A stretch of 13,110 nt of DNA, taken from contig CAZXYF010000080.1 of NCBI GenBank assembly GCA_964644705.1, forward strand, positions 1-13,110, read 5' to 3'. Position 1 is the stretch's first letter, and each line of letters starts with the position of its first letter. Of the stretch, positions 7,621 through 13,110 are shown one piece after another. Both the position numbers and the translations under genes were made by a program. Below the pieces are notes generated by a model. It was not told the origin of the DNA, did no database searches, and saw nothing but the letters and a program-made list of their open reading frames with translations. This DNA comes from CAZXYF01 sp964644705. GTDB taxonomy: Bacteria; Planctomycetota; Brocadiia; SM23-32.

Positions 7621-9549
7621 ATGCCAACAATAGATGACCAGCAACAGAACAGTGAGAAAAGTCCTTCCGCGAATTCGGGCGAGTTTGGGAACCTGATCAT
7701 CCCGGACCCACTGAAAGAGGTTCTGGACGATGCCCCCGATGTTACCATGGCCTCAACAATGAAGGATCTGGAGATTTTGTCGTGCGGCGCGGAAGAAAAC
7801 ACTGAATGGAAGGTTGACTACGAATTGCCCGATGGCAGTCGCGTCAACGAAGCCGATGTCGTTCGGGTAAAAAACGGGATAGCGGCCAACTACCCCGAGC
7901 CGTATATGCGGCGTCGGGACCCCAACTGCATGGTGATCGCGGACGAGGGACCATCGGACAAAACGGCGTATGAAGACCGTTTTGGCGAGTCGTTTGATCC
8001 GCTGCGTGACGAAACGTTTTCGTGGCTGGCGGATCAGGAACTGGCCATATTCTGTTATGAGATGGGATATTCTGCTCTGGGAGGCGATGGACTTGCGGTG
8101 TGTCCGGCCAACGCAGCATTCTTCGCCTTTGCCCTGGCACTGTTGCAGGGCATCGTCGATCCGAACGAGCTGGACCGCCCCTTTGACCCCGACACAGTCA
8201 TCTACGTGGCGCCACCATTCCGTCATACGCATTTTGACGGTGAACAGGTCGTTGTCCATAACCGGGTCGAGGAACACGAAATCTTTTCTTACAACCTCTA
8301 CCCCGGCCCGAGCGCCAAAAAAGGCGTCTACGGTGCGTTGATCGAACAGGGTGCGCAGGATGACTGGGTCACGCCCCACTGTTCCACAGTGCAGGTGATT
8401 ACCCCCTATGACAACATCGTGAACTTCATGCATGAGGGAGCGAGCGGCGGTGGAAAAAGCGAGATGCTCCAGCAACCGCACCGTCTGCCCGATGGTCGGC
8501 TGCGTATTGGCCGCAATCTGGTGACGGATGAGGAGAGGTTCCTCGAGATCGAAAGAACCTGTGATCTCCATCCGGTCTGTGACGATATGGGCATGTGCCA
8601 CCCGTCACTGCAGCAGGACGACGGGCGACTGCATATCGCTGATGCGGAAGGCGGTTGGTTCGTCAGGGTGGATCATATAGAACACTACGGCACCGACCAC
8701 GACCTGGAAAGATTGACGGTGGAACCGCCCCGTTCACTGCTGTTTTTGAATATTGACGTGGTGGACGGCGGCACGGCACTGATCTGGGAGCATAAAGAGG
8801 ATGCGCCCGGTGAGCCATGCCCCAACCCCCGGGTCATTCTCCCCAGGGATATCGTCCCGGACGTGATCCAGGACGATGTACCCGTTGACATCAGGTCATT
8901 TGGTGTGCGTACACCACCCTGCACGCAGGAAACCCCGAGCTACGGTATCTTTGGGTTGTTCCATGTTCTGCCGCCGGCACTCGCCTGGCTGTGGCGCCTG
9001 GTGGCTCCACGCGGTCATGGCAACCCGAGTATTACCGATGGTGACGCGATGAGCAGCGAAGGCGTGGGAAGTTACTGGCCGTTCACCACGGGCCGTAAGG
9101 TTGATCAGGCCAATCTCCTGTTGCAGCAGTTTTTGAAATATCGTCAGACCCGATATATCCTCACGCCGAACCAACATGTGGGAGCATGGAAAACGGGATT
9201 CATGCCCCAGTGGCTGGCGCGTGACTACCTTGCAAGACGAGGCTCTGCCCCGTTCTTGCCCGGTCAGCTCGTTCCGGCGCGCAGTTCACTGCTCGGATAT
9301 ACATTGCGCAAAATGCGCATCGAGGGCACTGTCATTCCGGAGTGGCTTTTCCAAACGGAGTTGCAGCCTGAGGTCGGCACGGAAGCGTATGACAAAGGCA
9401 ATAAAATCCTCACAGATTTCTTCCACGAGCAGATCGAAAAGTTCCTGCAACCTGAACTGGATGATCTGGGACGGGACATCATCGAATGCTGTCTGGACGG
9501 CGGCAGTCTCGAGGAGTATGAAGAACTCATCGAAACCACACATGTGTAG
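7621..9549 (+). CDS. DUF4914-type P-loop protein, possibly PEP-carboxykinase-like
   Basis: 642 residues, starting at an ATG six bases after a GGAG site (7611-7614). I recognise the overall sequence as the DUF4914 family, whose members are about 620-640 residues and uncharacterised. Visible features are LIIPDPLKEVL near the start, a Walker A loop GASGGGKS (273-280) flanked by MHE and EM, a stretch with EHYGTDHD, and SEGVGSYWPFTTGR followed by KVDQANLLLQQFL. The P-loop resembles that of phosphoenolpyruvate carboxykinases (GxSGTGKT), so a nucleotide-dependent carboxykinase or kinase activity is plausible, but this is inference only. There is no signal peptide or membrane segment. It is a single gene, with a promoter, structured RNA and terminator in its 240-nt leader, so conditional expression is likely. 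The frame is open upstream to 7426, but that part is the leader RNA and should not be counted as protein. Confidence 0.8.
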   Translation: MPTIDDQQQNSEKSPSANSGEFGNLIIPDPLKEVLDDAPDVTMASTMKDLEILSCGAEENTEWKVDYELPDGSRVNEADVVRVKNGIAANYPEPYMRRRDPNCMVIADEGPSDKTAYEDRFGESFDPLRDETFSWLADQELAIFCYEMGYSALGGDGLAVCPANAAFFAFALALLQGIVDPNELDRPFDPDTVIYVAPPFRHTHFDGEQVVVHNRVEEHEIFSYNLYPGPSAKKGVYGALIEQGAQDDWVTPHCSTVQVITPYDNIVNFMHEGASGGGKSEMLQQPHRLPDGRLRIGRNLVTDEERFLEIERTCDLHPVCDDMGMCHPSLQQDDGRLHIADAEGGWFVRVDHIEHYGTDHDLERLTVEPPRSLLFLNIDVVDGGTALIWEHKEDAPGEPCPNPRVILPRDIVPDVIQDDVPVDIRSFGVRTPPCTQETPSYGIFGLFHVLPPALAWLWRLVAPRGHGNPSITDGDAMSSEGVGSYWPFTTGRKVDQANLLLQQFLKYRQTRYILTPNQHVGAWKTGFMPQWLARDYLARRGSAPFLPGQLVPARSSLLGYTLRKMRIEGTVIPEWLFQTELQPEVGTEAYDKGNKILTDFFHEQIEKFLQPELDDLGRDIIECCLDGGSLEEYEELIETTHV

Positions 9550-9604
9550 TGGTAATTACCGTTAGCAGGAACGTTCCCCGGACTCCCGCGCCGGGTTCGT
9601 GCCC

Positions 9605-9633
9605 CCGATCCTACGGGCTGAGACGCCCATCGG
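9605..9633 (+). other. Hairpin downstream of the DUF4914 gene
   Basis: CCGAT (9605-9609) pairs with ATCGG (9629-9633), and inside it GGGC pairs with GCCC around the loop TGAGAC, leaving CCTAC as a bulge. There is no U-run after it, so it is not a standard intrinsic terminator, though it may stabilise the 3' end of the mRNA. A weaker CCCGG / CCGGG pairing lies just upstream. Confidence 0.4.
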
Positions 9634-9676
9634 AGCTAACGGGACCCTTCAGGCAGTGTCTTTGGAGATTTGTCTG

Positions 9677-9916
9677 CCAGGAGACGCTAAGCGGTTGTGT
9701 ATAAGTGTTCTAAGGTTTTCAACTCTTATCTTGCTGTATCGTAGAGTCAGAATCGCCCGCGCCTGCCGCAGAGATCCTTAGGTTTCATCCTAAAAAACAG
9801 GGATCAGACGAGATAAATCCGCCGGGCTTGCCCCGGCGATTGCCAGGTTTTTTGCTGTTCTGACTCCCAGAAACCTTAGAACATTTCTGCAAGACCGCTT
9901 AGCGAACTCGTCCTGG
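9677..9916. repeat. 240-bp imperfect inverted repeat (MITE-like or long hairpin)
   Basis: The left arm 9677-9718 and right arm 9871-9916 are inverted copies. CCAGGA, GCTAAGCGGT and TGTTCTAAGGTTT recur as reverse complements, with 28 of 33 positions matching in the best part. A second pair, GAGTCAGAA (9744-9752) with TTCTGACTC (9858-9866), continues the pairing inward. The centre holds nested hairpins: GATCC/GGATC around TTAGG/CCTAA, AAAAAAC/GTTTTTT, and GCCGGG-CTTG-CCCCGGC. No coding capacity and no clear target-site duplication are seen. It occupies most of the gene-free stretch 9550-10017. Confidence 0.65.
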
Positions 9917-9922
9917 TGGACC

Positions 9923-9964
9923 AGGTCAAAACGGGAACGGGCTTTATTCTGCCCGCTTAGACCT
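9923..9964 (+). other. Hairpin upstream of the MpsC-like gene
   Basis: AGGTC (9923-9927) pairs with GACCT (9960-9964), enclosing CGGGC (9938-9942) with GCCCG (9951-9955). It ends 53 bases before the MpsC-like start, in what would be its leader. No convincing promoter or U-run accompanies it. Confidence 0.35.
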
Positions 9965-10017
9965 TGCAACAGTTTTCCCGTGGCCCCCTCAGTAATCCTT
10001 TATCTCTCTCGCGCAAC

Positions 10018-10395
10018 ATGAAAACTAAAGGCCAAACCGAAGCGGAAATCAGTGAGGCTCTCATACAGTTTGAACAGGAATACATGGGGCGTGGACCGGA
10101 AGGGGCCAAAACATACATCCTGGATGATCTCATACTGGTGCGCCTGAAAGGTATTCTCACCCCTGCCGAGAAGAATCTCGCCAAAATCGAAGATAGTCGC
10201 CACGGGAGAAAACTGATAAAACAGGTTCGTAACGAACTGTTGGAAAAGGGAAGAGCAAAACTTGATACAATCATCGAGGATGTGACGGGAGAAAAAACAA
10301 AAAGCCTGCACACCGATATAAGCACGTCCACGGGCGAACGACTGATTATTTTCACCCTGGAGAACGAACCCGAGGTGGGCAATTCAAGCAGCTGA
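10018..10395 (+). CDS. MpsC-like protein (DUF2294 family)
   Basis: 125 residues, the usual length for this single-domain family. The start MKTKGQTEAEISEALIQFE and the blocks YMGRGPEGAKTYI, LILVRLKGILTPAEK and SLHTDISTSTGERLIIFTL match the DUF2294 pattern closely. The family has been named after MpsC of the Staphylococcus mpsABC locus, where MpsA and MpsB form a bicarbonate/cation uptake system; the role of the MpsC protein itself is unclear. No MpsA or MpsB partner lies in this window, so function cannot be taken from context. The ATG at 10018 is chosen because family members begin here. There is no Shine-Dalgarno in front of it (the preceding bases are pyrimidine-rich), which suggests weak or leaderless translation. 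A TTG at 9964 in frame would add 18 unconserved residues. No terminator with a U-run was found after the gene. Confidence 0.85.
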   Translation: MKTKGQTEAEISEALIQFEQEYMGRGPEGAKTYILDDLILVRLKGILTPAEKNLAKIEDSRHGRKLIKQVRNELLEKGRAKLDTIIEDVTGEKTKSLHTDISTSTGERLIIFTLENEPEVGNSSS

Positions 10396-10516
10396 GACGC
10401 ACGCACCACAACGAAATGAAAACATGCCAGACCATGACCACTTTACTGCTCCCACTGACCACCATACACTTGCCTTATCCCTGTCACGGGGGGAAACCGC
10501 GGCCGCCCGGATTCGC

Positions 10517-10545
10517 TTGACCGGTGCTGGGACACAGCCTATACT
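10517..10545 (+). promoter_or_regulatory. Sigma70-type promoter of leader RNA B
   Basis: TTGACC (10517-10522), exactly 17 bases, then TATACT (10540-10545), predicting a start near 10552. This is the best promoter in the window. The stretch between the MpsC-like stop and this promoter (10396-10516) holds nothing else I can recognise. Confidence 0.78.
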
Positions 10546-10551
10546 AACATT

Positions 10552-10645
10552 TACATAAAGGCAGATTGACAGGGGGTCGCTATAGAAACGGCCTGCTGAA
10601 AATATTCGCCGATGGCGGACCATACGAGATGTCATCGGCTTTTTT
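10552..10645 (+). ncRNA. Structured leader or small RNA, copy B
   Basis: A predicted transcript of about 94 nt, almost the same length as copy A (7383-7477), with the same order of blocks: AGATT, CAGGGG, CCTGCTGAAAATATT, GCCGATGG, then CATCGGC and a U-run. CAGG and CCTG (10592-10595) can again pair around an 18-base loop. Differences between the copies are spread along the element, so this is not a fresh duplication. Unlike copy A it is followed by a second strong terminator before the next gene, which favours a free small RNA or a two-stage control region. The RNA class is not recognised. Confidence 0.6.
10608..10645 (+). terminator. Intrinsic terminator of RNA B
   Basis: GCCGATG (10608-10614) pairs with CATCGGC (10633-10639) around an 18-base loop and is followed directly by TTTTTT. 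It corresponds in position and sequence to the terminator of copy A. The conserved GCCACCAGAT box follows at 10648-10657, and part of it can pair with TGGC (10613-10616). Confidence 0.75.
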
Positions 10646-10712
10646 ATGCCACCAGATACGGCAATGAGTTGACGGCAGACCCCCGCGGCGGGGTAGGTCG
10701 ATCAGATCACGA

Positions 10713-10753
10713 GCCAGCAAACGCTTCATTTGGGCGTTTGCTGGCTTTTTTTT
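10713..10753 (+). terminator. Strong intrinsic terminator before the phosphatase-Sua5 gene
   Basis: A perfect 12-bp stem, GCCAGCAAACGC (10713-10724) with GCGTTTGCTGGC (10734-10745), has a 9-base loop and is followed by eight Ts. It ends transcription from RNA B or from further upstream. The downstream gene at 10854 therefore probably has its own promoter in 10754-10840; TTGATA at 10764 followed after 17 bases by CATAAA is a weak candidate. Confidence 0.92.
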
Positions 10754-10853
10754 ATGGCAGTACTGGTTGATAGCGCTTCAACGTGACTTCATAAACAAAC
10801 GCTGCGCACGATGCCCACTGGACCTGAGATATATATAACCTGAGGAGTCCCCC

Positions 10854-12344
10854 ATGCGACAGGCTGTTTTCCTTGACCGCGACGGTACACTGATCGAGGA
10901 CCGAGGTCATATCGATCATGAATCGGATGTTGCGTTTTATCCGGTGACCGTGCCCGCTCTGAAACAGCTGCAGAAACGGTTCCAGCTCTTCATCGTCACG
11001 AATCAACCCGGGATCGCCGAGGGAACGATAACCCGAGATGGGGTTGAACGCGTGAATCGATATATAACCACGCATCTGACCAATCACGGCATCGAGATTA
11101 CCGACGTTTACGTCTGTCCTCACCAGCGCTCAGACAATTGTTCGTGTATTAAACCGAATCCCCATTTTCTGCACTGTGCTGAGGAGGATTACGAGATCGA
11201 TCTCACCCGGTCCTACGTCGTGGGAGATCACCCATCCGACGTTCAACTGGCCGAATATGCGGGCGCAACTGGTATCTATGTCCTGACCGGCCACGGGAGT
11301 AAACATCGTCGGGAGCTTTCAGGGAATATTGCCGTGGAGCCAAGCATAAAACGCGCCGCCGACAGTATCCTTGACAGCGACATATCCACGCGCCCCTCAC
11401 CGCGGCAGAGTTGTCCCGTGAACCGGGCCGCAGATGTCCTGCGCGAGGGAGGAGTAGCCGTCTTCCCAACCGAAACGGTGTATGGCATCGGAGCGAGTGT
11501 TTTTCAACCAGAGGGGCTGGCACGCATATTTGAGATCAAAAAACGCCCTCTGATGGACCCGCTGATCGCGCACGTGGCCTCTGAAGATGATGTCGGCGTT
11601 CTTGCCAGCGGGGTTCCGGAGAAGGCAAGATTGCTGGCGCGTCGGTTCTGGCCCGGGCCACTGACAATGGTTTTGCCGAAAAACGAACGCGTGCCGCAAA
11701 CCGTCACGGCCGGCCTGCCCTCCATAGCCATCCGCATGCCCGACCATTCCGTTGCTCAGCAACTCATCCGCCAGACGGGTGCCCCCCTGGCAGCACCAAG
11801 TGCCAACTTTTTTGGTGCCACCAGTCCCAGCAGGCTATCCCATGTCGATGCCGCACTCCGGAATGAGGTGGATGCAGTAGTGGATGGAGGACCATGCCGG
11901 GTCGGAGTGGAATCAACGATCATTTCATTCTGTCATGAACCGACCGCCCTCCTCCGTCCGGGTGGAGTCCCGGTGGAGAAGATTGAGCGGACCATCGGTG
12001 AGGTTACTCTCAATCCCGAAACTGAAAGTAAACCCACAGCGCCGGGGATGCTCGATTCCCATTATGCCCCGAAGACCCCCTTGATCATGCAGCCGAGCAA
12101 TGATGTTGAGACACAGGACAGACGCGTTGGTTTGCTCACATTCAAAAACGCTCCGAATCCTGACAATTTTGAAGCCGTAGAGGTCCTCTCTCCGGCCGGT
12201 GATTTCAAGGAAGCAACCCGGAATCTCTACGCCGCTTTGCACCGTCTGGACACCATGGATTTGGATATCATTGTGGCCGAGCCCTGTCCTGTGACAGGTT
12301 TGGGAAGAGCTATAATGGACCGTCTCGGACGCGCATCAACATAA
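10854..12344 (+). CDS. Fusion: HAD-IIIA phosphatase (GmhB/HisB-like) + Sua5-type L-threonylcarbamoyladenylate synthase
   Basis: 496 residues, from an ATG six bases after GAGGAG (10842-10847). Residues 1-175 form a HAD-IIIA phosphatase: FLDRDGTL with nucleophile D8 and D10, TNQ (49-51), K100, and GDHPSD (D125, D129). The zinc site typical of GmhB is complete: C88, H90, C96 and C98 in CPHQRSDNCSCIKP. GmhB removes a phosphate from heptose bisphosphate in LPS-core precursor synthesis. Residues 188 to about 380 form a YrdC/Sua5 domain with FPTETVYGIG (204-213), IKKRPLMDPL, SIAIRMPDH and APSANFFGATSPS; this enzyme makes threonylcarbamoyl-AMP from threonine, bicarbonate and ATP for t6A at position 37 of tRNAs. 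The linker GMLDSHYAPKTPL and the C-terminal Sua5 domain follow. All key residues look intact in both halves. No stop or frameshift separates them, so it is a real fusion and not two merged calls. It precedes purE by 67 bp. Confidence 0.92.
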   Translation: MRQAVFLDRDGTLIEDRGHIDHESDVAFYPVTVPALKQLQKRFQLFIVTNQPGIAEGTITRDGVERVNRYITTHLTNHGIEITDVYVCPHQRSDNCSCIKPNPHFLHCAEEDYEIDLTRSYVVGDHPSDVQLAEYAGATGIYVLTGHGSKHRRELSGNIAVEPSIKRAADSILDSDISTRPSPRQSCPVNRAADVLREGGVAVFPTETVYGIGASVFQPEGLARIFEIKKRPLMDPLIAHVASEDDVGVLASGVPEKARLLARRFWPGPLTMVLPKNERVPQTVTAGLPSIAIRMPDHSVAQQLIRQTGAPLAAPSANFFGATSPSRLSHVDAALRNEVDAVVDGGPCRVGVESTIISFCHEPTALLRPGGVPVEKIERTIGEVTLNPETESKPTAPGMLDSHYAPKTPLIMQPSNDVETQDRRVGLLTFKNAPNPDNFEAVEVLSPAGDFKEATRNLYAALHRLDTMDLDIIVAEPCPVTGLGRAIMDRLGRAST

Positions 12345-12411
12345 CTGTATATTGAACGACAATTTGTCTGACGCACGTCTCGGTTAGTTACCATTTCTAC
12401 AGGAGGACGCG

Positions 12412-12927
12412 ATGAGTGAAGCACAATCAGACGTAACCGTGTCGATCGTTATGGGCAGTCAGTCGGACGAGGAAGTGATGACAAAAGCCGCCAAGGTGTT
12501 GAGTGAATTCGGGATCTCTCACGAAATGCGCGTGATCTCGGCGCACAGGACACCCGATAAGGCCCACGAGTTTGCCACCGCAGCCAAGGAGCGTGGCACC
12601 AAGGTTATAATCGCCGGCGCCGGAAAGGCCGCGCATCTGGGCGGCGTGCTGGCTTCACTGACAACCCTGCCGGTCATCGGTGTGCCCATGAAGACTTCTG
12701 ACCTCGGAGGTCTCGACTCCCTGCTGTCAACCGTACAGATGCCCGGAGGAATCCCCGTGGCGACTACCGCGATCGGATCCTCAGGCGCCAAAAATGCCGC
12801 GTTGCTTGCGATCGCCATGCTTGCGCTTTCGGATGAGAACCTGGAGGCTGAACTGGAAGCCTACAGGGAAAAGATGAGCGAAGCCGTCGAGAAAGACGAT
12901 TGCGAAGTGCGGGAGAGAGCTCGCTAA
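12412..12927 (+). CDS. purE: N5-carboxyaminoimidazole ribonucleotide mutase (class I PurE)
   Basis: 171 residues, full length for PurE, from an ATG five bases after a perfect AGGAGG (12401-12406). PurE moves the carboxyl group of N5-CAIR to give CAIR in de novo purine synthesis and acts in the cytoplasm as an octamer. Seen here are GSQSD (15-19), SAHRTP (43-48, with catalytic H45), AGAGKAAHLGG (68-78) and STVQMPGGIPVATTAIG. The usual loop reads AGAGGAAHLPG; the K and the loss of the proline here are mild departures. The C-terminal helix is charged and probably unimportant. The partner PurK is not next to it; the neighbours are the phosphatase-Sua5 fusion and a biotin carboxylase start. It may be co-transcribed with the fusion gene, since I see no terminator in the 67 bp between them. 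Confidence 0.95.
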   Translation: MSEAQSDVTVSIVMGSQSDEEVMTKAAKVLSEFGISHEMRVISAHRTPDKAHEFATAAKERGTKVIIAGAGKAAHLGGVLASLTTLPVIGVPMKTSDLGGLDSLLSTVQMPGGIPVATTAIGSSGAKNAALLAIAMLALSDENLEAELEAYREKMSEAVEKDDCEVRERAR

Positions 12928-12937
12928 TTATAATTCG

Positions 12938-12969
12938 GCTGGAAGTCCCGACATGCCGGGGCTTCCAGC
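12938..12969 (+). terminator. Hairpin after purE, probable transcription end
   Basis: GCTGGAAG pairs with CTTCCAGC, then after a G-U step CCCG pairs with CGGG, leaving a small ACATG-type loop. The stem is strong, but the bases after it (TATCC) are not a proper U-run, so termination may be partial. Confidence 0.55.
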
Positions 12970-13004
12970 TATCCAATAACTGACTAATATCCGGAAGGAA
13001 CAAA

Positions 13005-13073
13005 GTGCTTGATAAAGTTCTTATAGCGAACCGCGGAGAGATCGCCGTTCGCGTGCAGGCCTGTCCAAAATAG
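13005..13073 (+). pseudogene. accC: Biotin carboxylase (AccC/PycA type) gene start, broken after about 17 codons
   Basis: From a GTG at 13005, preceded by GGAAGGAA (12992-12999), the frame reads VLDKVLIANRGEIAVRV, the almost invariant N-terminus of biotin carboxylase subunits (acetyl-CoA, pyruvate or propionyl-CoA carboxylase). The family continues IRACRELGI and about 430 more residues. Here the next codons give QACPK and then a TAG at 13071. The remaining bases to 13110 do not encode the expected KTVAVYS-type segment in any frame I tried. The AC after V17 may be the tail of the genuine RAC, which places the break near 13055-13065. It may be a true disruption, an insertion, or an assembly misjoin near a contig end. 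The upstream ribosome site and start look normal. Confidence 0.7.
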
Positions 13074-13110
13074 CGTTTCGAGAAGCATGAATCTTTGTCT
13101 TTATCATCGT

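Noticed and set aside
7753..8601. 282-codon open frame on the minus strand inside the DUF4914 gene
   Set aside because: It is antisense to a clear gene, has no recognisable domain and no ribosome site; it follows from codon bias in the real frame.
9570..9640. Possible tRNA because of a GGGTTCGTGCCC string
   Set aside because: No acceptor, D or anticodon arms can be formed around it; the segment makes a different hairpin.
9964..10017. Earlier TTG start for the MpsC-like gene
   Set aside because: The added 18 residues are unconserved and have no ribosome site; the family begins with MKTKGQ.
10752..11123. 123-codon minus-strand open frame opposite the phosphatase domain
   Set aside because: It is antisense to a well-supported catalytic domain and has no domain of its own.

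Overview
The window looks like chromosomal DNA of a bacterium, probably Gram-negative. It carries an AddAB recombination nuclease, a GmhB-like heptose-phosphate phosphatase domain, PurE, and the first codons of a biotin carboxylase. Good Shine-Dalgarno sites and sigma70-type promoters are visible. The AddA and AddB proteins are strongly acidic. DUF4914, an MpsC-like protein and a phosphatase-Sua5 fusion together would fit the PVC group (for example Kiritimatiellota/Verrucomicrobiota), but this placement is a guess and nothing here proves it. Both edges cut genes, so this may be a metagenome contig or a piece of one.

Layout. Positions 1-417 hold the 3' part of a GrpB/UPF0157 gene (+). Positions 418-684 are a hairpin-rich spacer with three copies of a REP-like palindromic repeat, lying between two convergent genes. 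Positions 685-7122 are an addB-addA operon on the minus strand, encoding the two-subunit helicase-nuclease that processes double-strand breaks for RecA. Positions 7123-7620 are a divergent control region with a promoter, a structured leader RNA and a terminator. Positions 7621-9549 encode a P-loop protein of the DUF4914 type. Positions 9550-10017 contain no gene; they hold several hairpins and a 240-bp imperfect inverted repeat. Positions 10018-10395 encode an MpsC-like (DUF2294) protein. Positions 10396-10853 hold a second copy of the promoter-leader RNA-terminator cassette plus a second, very strong terminator. Positions 10854-12344 encode a fusion of a HAD-IIIA phosphatase with a Sua5-type threonylcarbamoyl-AMP synthase. 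Positions 12412-12927 are purE. From 13005 a biotin carboxylase gene begins and breaks off after about 17 recognisable codons.

The most notable feature is a pair of related RNA cassettes, 3.17 kb apart, at about 7348-7520 and 10517-10685. Each has a consensus-like promoter with 17-bp spacing. Each gives a predicted transcript of about 95 nt that ends in a GC hairpin plus U-run. Each also has a conserved box just past the terminator that can pair with the terminator's 5' arm. This looks like a riboswitch or attenuator, or a small-RNA family; I could not match it to a known class. Most genes here are housekeeping (DNA repair, purine synthesis, tRNA modification, fatty-acid synthesis) and do not form one pathway.
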